Shown here piece after piece: positions 1 through 7,861 of a stretch of DNA of 64,000 nt (position 1 is the stretch's first letter; each line of letters opens with the position of its first letter). The position numbers and the translations under genes are program-made. The stretch comes from Streptomyces flavochromogenes (GTDB lineage Bacteria; Actinomycetota; Actinomycetes; Streptomycetales; Streptomycetaceae), in NCBI RefSeq assembly GCF_000717595.1, contig NZ_JNZO01000014.1:62001-126000 (forward strand), read 5' to 3'. Under the pieces are notes generated by a model. The model was not told where the DNA came from. It searched no databases and was given only the letters and a program-made list of their open reading frames with translations.

Positions 1-1264
1 GGACGGCGCGGTCGGCGCCGACCCAGGCCATGACCTTGGAGTGGACGAAGTGACGGCGCGGGCCCCGGACTTCCCAGATGCCCTCGTCCGGCTCCTGCCA
101 GCGTTTGCCGAGGTACTCCAGGAGCGAGGCGACCAGCGCCCAGTCCGGGGCGTCGAGGGCGACGCCGGCCCGGACGGCCGAGTAGACGGTGTTGAGCACC
201 TCGCCGTAGATGTCGAGCTGGAACTGGTCGACGGCCGCGTTGCCGAATCTGACGGGGCGCGAATTCTCGTAGCCCGGAAGCCAGTCGGCGTGCGTCTCGG
301 GCAACTGCCGCTGCCCTTCGACCCCGTACAGGGGCTGGAGGTCGGCGGGGTCGCCGGCGACGGCGCGGACGAGCCAGTCCTTCCAGGCGAGCGCCTCCCT
401 GCGACAGCCGCCGCGCAGCAGGCAGGAGAGGGTGAACGTGGAGTCGCGCAGCCAGCAGAAGCGGTAGTCCCAATTACGCTGCCCGCCGAGGGACTCGGGC
501 AGGGAGGCGGTGGCCGCGGCGACGATACCGCCGGTAGGGGCGTAGGTGAGGGCCTTGAGGGTGAGCAGGGAGCGGATGACCGCCTCGCGCGCCGGTCCCT
601 CGTACCGGAGTGCGGCGGCCCAGTCGTTCCAGAGGTCGAGCGTGCGGGTGAGGGTGGCGTCGATCTCGGAGGGCGGGGCGGCGGCGGGCGCGGGGTTGTG
701 CGAGGGGCGCCAGCCGAGGACGAAGGAGACGCGGCGGCCGGCGGTGACGGTGAAGTCGACGGTGGTGCGGTCCGGGGTGACGACGGGCTCGACACCGGGC
801 TCGCACGAGAGGTACGCGGCGTCGGGTCCTGCGACCCAGGCGACGGTGCGGCGGTCCACCGAGCGGATCCAGGGCACGATGCTGCCGTGGTTGAAGCGGA
901 CCCTCAACTCGCTTCGTACGTCGACCCGTCCGGCGATTCCCTCGACCACGCGGACGATGCGCGGGGCGTCCTCGCTCGGGGAGCGCGGGGGCATGAAGTC
1001 GGTGACGCGGACGGTTCCGGTGAGGGATTCCCAGACGGTGTCGAGGACGAGGGTGTCGCCTCGATAACTCCTGCGCGTGCAGCGGGTCCTGCCGACGGGG
1101 GCGATGAGCCAGCGCCCGTGCCCCGGATCGCCGAGCAGGGCCGCCAGGCACGCGGGCGAGTCGAAGCGCGGCGCGCACCACCAGTCGACGGACCCGTCGG
1201 CCCCCACGAGCGCCGCGGTCTCCAGGTCACCGACGAGGGCGTAATCCTCAATTCGGCATGCCAT
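1..1264 (-). CDS. GH15 family glucoamylase/trehalase-like protein, C-terminus outside window
   Basis: Reads from an ATG at 1264 leftwards and is still open at base 1, so about 421 N-terminal residues are visible. It starts MACRIEDYALVGDLETAAL and carries the GH15 N-terminal pattern GADGSVDWWCAPRFDSP, then GGQRNWDYRFCWLRDS in the (alpha/alpha)6-barrel region. The same layout occurs in the complete 608-residue paralogue at 55288-57114, so roughly 180 residues are probably missing here. Members of this family hydrolyse glucose-terminated alpha-glucosides such as trehalose or malto-oligosaccharides; the substrate cannot be fixed from sequence. No signal peptide is seen, which suggests a cytoplasmic enzyme. 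It is divergent from the GT2 gene across 150 bases. Family call is firm; substrate is inference. Confidence 0.9.
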   Translation of the reverse strand, partial: MACRIEDYALVGDLETAALVGADGSVDWWCAPRFDSPACLAALLGDPGHGRWLIAPVGRTRCTRRSYRGDTLVLDTVWESLTGTVRVTDFMPPRSPSEDAPRIVRVVEGIAGRVDVRSELRVRFNHGSIVPWIRSVDRRTVAWVAGPDAAYLSCEPGVEPVVTPDRTTVDFTVTAGRRVSFVLGWRPSHNPAPAAAPPSEIDATLTRTLDLWNDWAAALRYEGPAREAVIRSLLTLKALTYAPTGGIVAAATASLPESLGGQRNWDYRFCWLRDSTFTLSCLLRGGCRREALAWKDWLVRAVAGDPADLQPLYGVEGQRQLPETHADWLPGYENSRPVRFGNAAVDQFQLDIYGEVLNTVYSAVRAGVALDAPDWALVASLLEYLGKRWQEPDEGIWEVRGPRRHFVHSKVMAWVGADRAV

Positions 1265-1414
1265 GACGGGATTGTATGCCTGATCGAATTCCTGTGCAGA
1301 GAGGAGAGGAATACTTTCCTGGAGACCCGCATACCCTTCCTCCATTTCTTGACGGCATCGTCTCCGGGGAAGGATCCTGAAGTACGCGGGTTTTCCGCGC
1401 GGAAGGCCGTACCT

Positions 1415-2200
1415 ATGAGTAGCGATTCGCATCCCCTGCGCCGTTCGACCGACCGCGCACCCGATTCCGGCACGCGTACGGTGAGTCTCGTCCTCACGGT
1501 CCGCCCCGGCGAGGGCGATCCGCGGACGGCGCTCGATCTGCTCCTCGATCAAGTGCCGTCGAGCGTGCGGGACGTGGTCCTGGTCGGCGGCGCGCCCGGC
1601 GAGCGGCGGGCGCACCGAGGGCTCACCGTGCGCGGGCTCGGGTCCTGGGACTCCTCGCGCGGCGACATTCCGCACGCGGGTCTGCTCGCCGCGACCGGTG
1701 ATCTGGTCGTGCTGATGAACGCCGACGGCAGCATGTCGCCGCACGAGATCCCGCACTACCTGCATTACCTGGACAGCGGTTACGACTTCGTCAAGGGATC
1801 ACGCTTCATCGCGGGTGGGGATTTCGCCGACTACCCGCTCTCGCGGCGGCTCGGACATCGCGCGCTGCTGCGGGTCGCGCACCGGATGTACGGCCAGCAC
1901 CTGACCGATCTCTGGTACGGGTTCTGTGCGTTCCGGCGCTCTTTCGTCGACCTCCTCGACCTGCGCGAGGACGGCGTCGAGCTGGGGGCCGAACTGGTCA
2001 CGCACGCCTTGCACTACGGCCTGCGCGTCGCCGAGGTGCCCAGTCTCGAACGGCCGCGCCTCCACGAGCAGGTGCACCTCCGCACGATCCGCGACGGCAC
2101 GCGGATCCTCGGCACGCTCCTCGACGAGCGACCGCACAACGCCCTGTCGCGGCTGGCGCACCGGCGGCGCCCGCGCGCCGTCCGCTCTCCCTCCGGTTGA
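1415..2200 (+). CDS. GT2 family glycosyltransferase (polyprenyl-phosphate sugar transferase type)
   Basis: 261-residue GT-A type glycosyltransferase. The N-terminal 20 residues are polar; SLVLTVRP then begins the nucleotide-binding fold. The acidic metal/nucleotide motif is seen in VVLMNADGSMSPHEIP (around residues 105-120) and the family block YDFVKGSRFIAGGDFADY follows, as in dolichol/polyprenyl-phosphate mannosyl- or glucosyltransferases of the DPM1 type. No C-terminal membrane segments are present, so it should be a soluble or peripheral enzyme. The ATG at 1415 is preceded by GGAAGG at good spacing; the frame is open upstream to base 41 but that part is antisense to the GH15 gene and not coding-like. 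The donor and acceptor sugars are unknown. It is the first gene of a glycosyltransferase-rich block. Confidence 0.88.
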   Translation: MSSDSHPLRRSTDRAPDSGTRTVSLVLTVRPGEGDPRTALDLLLDQVPSSVRDVVLVGGAPGERRAHRGLTVRGLGSWDSSRGDIPHAGLLAATGDLVVLMNADGSMSPHEIPHYLHYLDSGYDFVKGSRFIAGGDFADYPLSRRLGHRALLRVAHRMYGQHLTDLWYGFCAFRRSFVDLLDLREDGVELGAELVTHALHYGLRVAEVPSLERPRLHEQVHLRTIRDGTRILGTLLDERPHNALSRLAHRRRPRAVRSPSG

Positions 2201-2227
2201 CGAATCGCCCGAAAGGGTGCTTACGCT
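2197..2227 (+). promoter_or_regulatory. Candidate sigma70-type promoter for the 2287-6997 block
   Basis: TTGACG at 2197-2202 overlaps the stop codon of the GT2 gene, and TACGCT lies at 2222-2227 with a 19-base spacer (TTACGC with 18). It fits an HrdB-type promoter loosely and would place a start about 50 bases before the GTG at 2287. Sequence pattern only. Confidence 0.35.
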
Positions 2228-2286
2228 GGAAAGAGCAATATTCAGAACAGACCCTGAGCAGGGTCGGTTGCCGGAAGAGGCACGTC

Positions 2287-2739
2287 GTGACCTCCAAGCA
2301 GTTCGACCGAGCGCCGGTGGCATCCGCACCGCATCCTCTGCGGCGGCTGACCGACTGGCCGCTCGCCGACGCCCGGCGCCGCACGCCCTGCCGCCCCGCG
2401 CACCGTCCGACCGCCCACCCTGCACGCCGGGCGGCCGACCGGATCGCCGCCGCCCCGCCGCCCCGGAGCCGGGCGTGCAGGCCGCGGGGATCGGCCCGGC
2501 GGCGACGCGTCCGCACGGCCCACACCCGCACGCGCAGCGCGCGTCGGAGCCGCGGCTCCGACGGACCGGACGGCTCGTCCGAACCAGCACCAGCGGGGGC
2601 CCGCGAACCCGCACCGGCCGGCGCTTGCGCACCGCACCGACCGGGCCGTGCCCGTGACCGCCGCCCGCAGCCCGCACTCGTCCGCCGCACGCCCGTGCGC
2701 CCCGAGCCCCGCGCCCTCCGCCGAGGAGGCGAGGCGTGA
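2287..2739 (+). CDS. Hypothetical Arg/Pro/Ala-rich protein
   Basis: 150-codon frame from GTG 2287, preceded by GGAAGAG at good spacing. The product begins MTSKQFDRAPVASAPHPL and then becomes a low-complexity Arg, Pro and Ala chain with no recognisable domain. Its stop (2737-2739) overlaps the start of the next frame at 2736/2739, which has its own GAGGAGG ribosome site. I do not recognise the product. It could be a real small gene at the head of the operon, or the decayed 5' part of a lost glycosyltransferase gene, since the following frame keeps glycosyltransferase-like sequence. Confidence 0.35.
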   Translation: MTSKQFDRAPVASAPHPLRRLTDWPLADARRRTPCRPAHRPTAHPARRAADRIAAAPPPRSRACRPRGSARRRRVRTAHTRTRSARRSRGSDGPDGSSEPAPAGAREPAPAGACAPHRPGRARDRRPQPALVRRTPVRPEPRALRRGGEA

Positions 2740-3155
2740 TGACGGCCGCGCGCGGGCACACACCGCTCCACCACCGGCCTCTCCCCCGCCGGCCGCTCCC
2801 TCCGCCCGCGACGGTCTTCGTCGTGGCCCGGAACAGCCTCTCCGGTCCCTCGGCCCGCGCGATCGCGGCCGGGGCCGACGCTCCCCACGTCCCGTCGCCA
2901 TACCCAGGCTCGCGTGCCCGGGAGCGCCGCGACGGGATCCCCGTCGTGGCCTACCGCGGGCCGTCCGACCTCTCCGGGGACGCGGCCGCCCCGGACCCCG
3001 AGACCACCGAGCGCGCGGTGCGCCGCGCCCGGTGCCCGGTGCCGGATCCACGTCCGGCACCGGGAGGGCGACACGCTCCCGCCGCCGCTCCACGGCTTCG
3101 ACGGGGCACCCACGTTGAACGCGCCGCCGGAGGACCGTGGGGGCGGCGGCCATGA
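2736..3155 (+). pseudogene. Degraded glycosyltransferase-like fragment
   Basis: 139-codon frame. The middle, TVFVVARNSLSGPSARAI followed by RDGIPVVAYRGPSDL, resembles the N-terminal half of GT4 enzymes (opening strand, GPSARA turn, then a DGI-VVAY block), but the rest is low-complexity and far too short for a glycosyltransferase of 350-400 residues. Another reading frame nearby (around 3040-3130) keeps further protein-like sequence, HREGDTLPPPLHGFDG, which suggests frame damage. Start signals are good (GAGGAGG before GTG/ATG at 2736/2739) and the stop overlaps the ATG of the next gene at 3152 in an ATGA junction, so translation coupling may have survived. The call as a remnant is inference. 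Confidence 0.35.
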
Positions 3156-5041
3156 CGCTCCCGCGGAGCCCCCTCCCCGCCGACCCACGGGACCCCCTGG
3201 CCGCCCGACCGCCGGCCGTCCGGGGCACCCTGCTCGTGGCCGTGTCCGGACCGGACGGCACAGGCAGGTCCTCGCTGGCCGGACGCCTCGGGGTGCTGCT
3301 CCGCGCGCGTGGACTCACGGTCGTCACCCTGCGCCGGCACGGCTGCCTCCTGTGCCGAAAGCGCCCGGTTCCGCCTCGGGTGAGGGATGCGGGGGAACCG
3401 GGTGGGGACGGGTGGACGCGGCGCGTCGCGGATCCCAAGCGCCGGGGATCCCGGCTGCGCCGCGCCCACGCGTTCCTCGAAGCGGTCGAGTTCGCGGTCC
3501 GGATCGCGGTCGCCGGGCTGCGGGCCCGCACGCGCGCGCGAGGCGGCGAGTCCGTCGTCCTCACGGACGCGGGGCCGCTCGACGGTCTGGTGAGGTTCGA
3601 TCTCCCGGCCGGTTCGGCGGCGGGGTCCGTCTTTCGCCGGATCGCCGACCGTTACGGCCTGACGCTGCTCGTGGAGACCGGGCCCGGCATCCTGCCGGGC
3701 CGGGGCTGGGAGGAGATCGCCGGTCCCCCGACAGTCTGGTGGGCCCGCTACCGGAGCTGGTCGCGGCGGCTGCCGCGGATCACCCGGCTCGACGGTGAGC
3801 GGGCCCCGTCCTCGGTGGCGGCACAGGCCCTGGACCGGATCCTCGACACGGTGCGGGAACGCCCCCGGTCCGAGGCCGCTCCCGGGACGCGGCCGCACGT
3901 GGTGGTGTCCATCTACGACGACGCGGAGAACCCGGCCTGTCGGGACGGCGGCGCCATGGCCGTCGGCAAGGTGGCCCGCCGGCTCGCCGAGGACTTCCGG
4001 GTGACCGTGGTGACGGCCGGCCGGAGCGGCGGCAGTGGGGAGCGGAACGGCATCCGGTACGTCCGGCTGCCGGTCCGCCGGACCGGCGGCCGCGTCGGCC
4101 GGCTGCTGTTCCTGGCCCTGCTGCCGTTCGTGGCACGCCGGATCAGGCACGACCTGTGGCTGGAGAGTTTCTCCCCGCCGTTCTCGACGAGTCTCCTGCC
4201 CCTGGCGACGCGCGCCCCCGTCGTCGGCATCGACCAGGGCCGCAGGCCCGAGGCCCTGTGGCGGCGCTACCACGTGCCGTTCTTCCTGGTCGAACGGCTC
4301 GGGCTGCGCTGCTACCGGCACATCGTGGTGACGAACGCGGCCGACGGATCGGCGGTCCGGCGGCTCAGCCCCCGCGCCGACGTGCAGGTGATCGCGAACG
4401 GAGTCGAGCACCACCTCCTCGACGAGACCCGGCTCGGGACCGGGCGGTTCATGCTGTTCCTGGGGCGGATCGACGCCTGGGGCCAGGGCCTCGACCTGCT
4501 CTTCGAGGCGTACGAGCGGGCCGCGCCGCCGCTGAAGCTGCTGCTCGTGGGCACCGGCACCCCGGCCGAGGAGCGCGGGCTCGCCGCGCTCGTCACCGCC
4601 CACAACCGGGGGCGGCCGGAGCCGCGGATCGTCTGGGTGGGGCACGCCGACGAGGAACGCAGGCGTCGACTCCTCCTCGACAGCGCCTTTCTGGTAATGC
4701 CCTCGCGCCACGAGACGTTCGGCCTGGTCGCCCTCGAAGGCATGTCGTACGGCAGGCCGGTCCTCCACTTCGACCTGCCCGCGCTGCGCTGGATGCGCGG
4801 AGGGGGCGATGTGGCCGTGCCGCCGTTCGACGTGACGGCCTTCGCGGCGCGGATGAACGAGCTCGCCACCGACCCGGAACTCCGCCGCCGGCTCGGACGG
4901 CGCTCGGGGATCGCCGCCCGGCACTGCACATGGGATCAGATGACGGGCGGTTACCTGGCCCTCGCCCACCGGCTTCTGGACACTCCCGGCTCCGCACCAC
5001 AGCCGAGGAAGAGGGGCTCGTCATGGCTGACGACCCGCTGA
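3152..5041 (+). CDS. Fusion of thymidylate-kinase-like P-loop domain and GT4 glycosyltransferase
   Basis: 629 residues in two parts. Residues 25-235 form a P-loop nucleoside/sugar kinase-like domain with Walker A region VSGPDGTGRSS (31-41); the usual invariant Lys is Arg (codon AGG). Residues 245-610 form a complete GT-B fold GT4 transferase: HVVVSIYDDAENP opens it, IANGVEHH and FLGRIDAWGQGLDLL mark the nucleotide-sugar side, and HETFGLVALEGMSYGRP carries the E-x7-E motif. The ATG at 3152 overlaps the upstream stop; a GTG at 3137 is an alternative start. The 3' end overlaps the PIG-L gene start at 5023. The kinase half may be inactive or act as a nucleotide sensor; the GT half looks intact. 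Acceptor and donor are unknown. Confidence 0.85.
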   Translation: MTLPRSPLPADPRDPLAARPPAVRGTLLVAVSGPDGTGRSSLAGRLGVLLRARGLTVVTLRRHGCLLCRKRPVPPRVRDAGEPGGDGWTRRVADPKRRGSRLRRAHAFLEAVEFAVRIAVAGLRARTRARGGESVVLTDAGPLDGLVRFDLPAGSAAGSVFRRIADRYGLTLLVETGPGILPGRGWEEIAGPPTVWWARYRSWSRRLPRITRLDGERAPSSVAAQALDRILDTVRERPRSEAAPGTRPHVVVSIYDDAENPACRDGGAMAVGKVARRLAEDFRVTVVTAGRSGGSGERNGIRYVRLPVRRTGGRVGRLLFLALLPFVARRIRHDLWLESFSPPFSTSLLPLATRAPVVGIDQGRRPEALWRRYHVPFFLVERLGLRCYRHIVVTNAADGSAVRRLSPRADVQVIANGVEHHLLDETRLGTGRFMLFLGRIDAWGQGLDLLFEAYERAAPPLKLLLVGTGTPAEERGLAALVTAHNRGRPEPRIVWVGHADEERRRRLLLDSAFLVMPSRHETFGLVALEGMSYGRPVLHFDLPALRWMRGGGDVAVPPFDVTAFAARMNELATDPELRRRLGRRSGIAARHCTWDQMTGGYLALAHRLLDTPGSAPQPRKRGSSWLTTR

Positions 5042-5913
5042 CCGGTTTCGTCCGGACCGTCGTCGGATCGGGCGTCCCCATCCTGGTGCTCTCACCGCAC
5101 CTGGACGACGCCGTCCTGTCCTGCGGCGGGCTGCTGGGATGGGCGGGGCGGCGGGCGCCCGTGACGGTCGCCTCGCTGTTCACGGAGGCCGCGCCACCGC
5201 CGTACACGCTGTCGGCACGCCGGTATCTGCGGCGGATCGGCGCCGAGGACGCGGAGGAGCTCTTCGCCGAGCGACGCGCCGAGGACCGCCGGGTCCTGGA
5301 GCGGCTCGACGCGCGCTGCCGCCATGTCGGCCTGGTCGACGGGCTGTTCCGGCGGCTGCCGCGACCCCGGCACGGCACGGAGCGGCCGGCCGCGCCGCCG
5401 CCCGAGCCGGCCGGGACGTATCCGACGGACAGACCTCCCCTGTCCCGGCGCCCGATGTCGCCGCACGACGCCGAGTCCCTGCGACTGGTCGGGGCGACCG
5501 TCGACGAGCTGCTGCCCCGCCGCTCCGGCGGTCTGCTCCTCGCTCCACTGGGCGTGGGCGGGCACGCCGACCATCTCCTCGTCCGCGCCGCCGCCGAGGA
5601 GAGCGGCCGGCGGGTCGTGTACTACAGCGAGTTCCCGTACAACCAGCATGCCGGCCCCGACGCCCGCTTCACCGGACGGCACCGGCTGGTGGCCCGCCTG
5701 TGGGAGCGGGGCCTCGACCGGAAGGCCGAACTGATCCGGGGGTACGGCAGCCAGGTCGCCGATCTGTTCCCCGACGGGCGCATCCCGCGCGTGCCCGAGG
5801 CGTACCTGCTCCCGGACAAGGGGTGGCCGACGACGCAGCCCGTGCCTCGGCCGCTCGCGGCGGAGCGCGTCCACGGGGCCGCGGTGACGGGAGCCGGCGA
5901 TGCGTCACGATGA
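5023..5913 (+). CDS. PIG-L family deacetylase
   Basis: 296-residue LmbE/PIG-L fold enzyme. The zinc motif LSPHLDDAVLSCGG sits near residue 25, and the second metal ligand pair is in GVGGHADHLLVR near residue 185. This family removes N-acetyl groups from GlcNAc-containing glycolipids, mycothiol precursors or natural products. The ATG at 5023 has GAGGAAGAGGGG upstream and lies inside the 3' end of the kinase-GT4 gene, and the stop overlaps the next GT4 start at 5900. Coupled expression with two glycosyltransferases suggests it deacetylates an amino-sugar added by them (inference). A proline-rich loop around residues 125-145 is an insertion relative to short family members. Confidence 0.9.
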   Translation: MADDPLTGFVRTVVGSGVPILVLSPHLDDAVLSCGGLLGWAGRRAPVTVASLFTEAAPPPYTLSARRYLRRIGAEDAEELFAERRAEDRRVLERLDARCRHVGLVDGLFRRLPRPRHGTERPAAPPPEPAGTYPTDRPPLSRRPMSPHDAESLRLVGATVDELLPRRSGGLLLAPLGVGGHADHLLVRAAAEESGRRVVYYSEFPYNQHAGPDARFTGRHRLVARLWERGLDRKAELIRGYGSQVADLFPDGRIPRVPEAYLLPDKGWPTTQPVPRPLAAERVHGAAVTGAGDASR

Positions 5914-6997
5914 GCGGCGGCGCCCGCGTGTCCTGCTCCTGACCAGCAGCCCGCTGGACGGGGCGGACGGCGGTGAGGTGCGGCTCGCCGCCGACGTGCT
6001 CGAAGCCCTGCCCGACGTGGACTTCGTCTGGTACTCCCAGTGGCCGTCCCGCCGAACGACCCCGCCGGAGCGCGGCCGGCCCGTCCGCGTCCTCTCCCGT
6101 GACGGGTTGCCGCACCTGCCCGAGCGGGTGCAGGCCGCGGGCGCAGCGACCGTGTGGGCCCGCCGGGTCGACCTGGTGCACGCCTTCCTCAACGTCGGCC
6201 GTGTCTTCCCGGCCTTCTCGTGGCTGCGGCCGCTGTTGCTCGGGGGGCGCCCGGTGGTCCACACCGTGCCCTGGGTGATGGACGCGTCCTTTCTGAAACA
6301 CGTCCGTCCGCTGGGGACGACGGTCGCCCTGTCGGAGTCGATGGCGCGGCGGCTGCGGGCCTCGGACTTCGGGGACATCCGGGTGATCCCGCCGATGATC
6401 GACCTCGACGAGTGGCCGTATCTGCCCCGTCCGGAGGGGTTCCCCGTGGTGCTGTTCGCGGGGCACCACGATCCACGGGGCGGGGTGGAGACCGTGATCG
6501 ACGCGGCGGTGGAGGCAGTCCGTGCGGGGGCGAGGTTCCGTCTCGTGCTCGCGATGCGCCGACGGTCGGGCCAGGACAACGTCATGCTCGACGAGGCGCT
6601 GCGGGAACGGGCCGGTGCGGCGGGGCTCACGGACTTCGAGGTGCGCGGCTACGTCGAGGACATGCACGCGCTGCTCGCCACCGTCCATGTGCTGCTGTTC
6701 CCGCCGACGGCGCGCGTCGGCATGGCCGACATCCCGCTGACCGTCCTCCAGGCGCTCGCCTCGGGGCGGCCGGCGATCCTCAGCGACCTCCCCCAGTTCG
6801 CCGACCTCGGCAACGCGGTGCTCCGGGCCCCGGCGGGCGACGCGCGCCGCACCGGGCAGCAGCTGGCCTGGCTGCTCGACCAGCCGCGCTCCTGGGACGT
6901 GCTCGCCGACCGGGGCCGGGCGCTCGTCGAGGACCACTTCGGCCCCGAGCGGTTCGCGGCCCGGTACGCGGCCCTCTACCGGGAGCTGCTGGCGTGA
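5900..6997 (+). CDS. GT4-type glycosyltransferase
   Basis: 365-residue GT-B glycosyltransferase. RVLLLTSSPLDGADGGEVRL is the N-terminal acceptor-side opening; VVLFAGHHDPRGGVETVIDA starts the nucleotide-sugar half. In the usual E-x7-E position the protein reads GMADIPLTVLQALASGRPAI, so neither glutamate is conserved, which is atypical for retaining GT4 enzymes. The ATG at 5900 overlaps the PIG-L stop by 14 bases. It is the last gene of the plus-strand run; 51 bases separate it from the convergent methyltransferase. Donor and acceptor are unknown; the altered motif could mean a divergent mechanism or loss of activity. Confidence 0.85.
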   Translation: MRHDERRRPRVLLLTSSPLDGADGGEVRLAADVLEALPDVDFVWYSQWPSRRTTPPERGRPVRVLSRDGLPHLPERVQAAGAATVWARRVDLVHAFLNVGRVFPAFSWLRPLLLGGRPVVHTVPWVMDASFLKHVRPLGTTVALSESMARRLRASDFGDIRVIPPMIDLDEWPYLPRPEGFPVVLFAGHHDPRGGVETVIDAAVEAVRAGARFRLVLAMRRRSGQDNVMLDEALRERAGAAGLTDFEVRGYVEDMHALLATVHVLLFPPTARVGMADIPLTVLQALASGRPAILSDLPQFADLGNAVLRAPAGDARRTGQQLAWLLDQPRSWDVLADRGRALVEDHFGPERFAARYAALYRELLA

Positions 6998-7048
6998 CCG
7001 CGGAGCCGGTCCGCCGTCACGTTCGACGCGGTGGGGCGGCGGCGGTCG

Positions 7049-7861
7049 TCACCCGTGATCCGCCGGGGCGGTGGTGGTGGTGGTCGGGGCCGCCACGGGG
7101 CCGGCCGGCGGTTCCTCGGTGAGCGGTCGCTCCGCGGTGAGGAGCAGGATGCCGGTGTCCCCGTACTCGGGCAGGGTGAGGTCCTTGGCGACCCGGGAGA
7201 TCCGCAGACCGGTGGTACGGGGCGCGAAGACGGCCCGTAGGGCGGGTTCGTCGACCGGGCAGGCGGGCCAGACGGGTCCCGCGCCGATGCGATAGCTCGG
7301 CATGCGTTCCATGAAGGCGGCGAGGAGGCGGCCGCCGGGGCGGACCGCGCGGACGAAGGCGTCGCAGAACAGGGTGAACTCGCCGAAGTCCTCGGTGACG
7401 CTCTCCGCGACGAAGTTCATCGACGCGAGGTCGTACGTGCCGGGCACCAGGTCGTCGACGGTGCCGGGCACGACCCGTACCGGGCGCAGCGCCTCCGCGC
7501 TGCTCTCGGGGAGGCCGGGGTCGAGGGAGCGGCACAGGGCGTAGAAGGGCCCCCAGCTGTCGTCCGGGCCCCGGTCGAGCTGGCGGCGCAGGTAGCGGAG
7601 GTTGGCGGCGCTGGGTTCGAGGGCGTCGATCCGGCGGCTGGCCGCGCCCGCGAGCATCAGGGGGTAGAGGTTGGGTCCCGCACCGAGTTCGAGGGTGCGG
7701 GCCAGACCGCCGGGGGCGCAGCGCCGGTACACGGCGGCGTGGTGGTGGATGACGCCGATGTCGCAGGGGTGGAGCCGGCGGTAGTTCTCGGCGAGGTAGT
7801 CGGTGACGGGCCAGGCGTCCCAGTCGGCGTCCCGGTTGCGGCGCACCCGGGTCGTGCCCAT
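7049..7861 (-). CDS. NNMT/PNMT/TEMT-type SAM methyltransferase
   Basis: 270 residues. SAM motif I is TLELGAGPNLYPLMLAGAA near residue 57, followed by DALEPSAANLRYLRRQL (motif II acidic residue) and SMNFVAESVTEDFGEF as the post-motif region. The pattern is that of the small-molecule N-methyltransferase family that includes nicotinamide and phenylethanolamine methyltransferases. The last 20 residues are Pro/Thr-rich and disordered-looking. The ATG shares its A with the stop of the large upstream gene (TGATG), so the two are translationally coupled; the methyltransferase probably acts on the amine made by the alpha-oxoamine synthase domain (inference). Confidence 0.87.
   Translation of the reverse strand: MGTTRVRRNRDADWDAWPVTDYLAENYRRLHPCDIGVIHHHAAVYRRCAPGGLARTLELGAGPNLYPLMLAGAASRRIDALEPSAANLRYLRRQLDRGPDDSWGPFYALCRSLDPGLPESSAEALRPVRVVPGTVDDLVPGTYDLASMNFVAESVTEDFGEFTLFCDAFVRAVRPGGRLLAAFMERMPSYRIGAGPVWPACPVDEPALRAVFAPRTTGLRISRVAKDLTLPEYGDTGILLLTAERPLTEEPPAGPVAAPTTTTTAPADHG

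Noticed and set aside
2951..4969. 672-codon minus-strand frame
   Set aside because: Shadow of the kinase-GT4 gene; Arg/Pro/Gly-rich with no motif.
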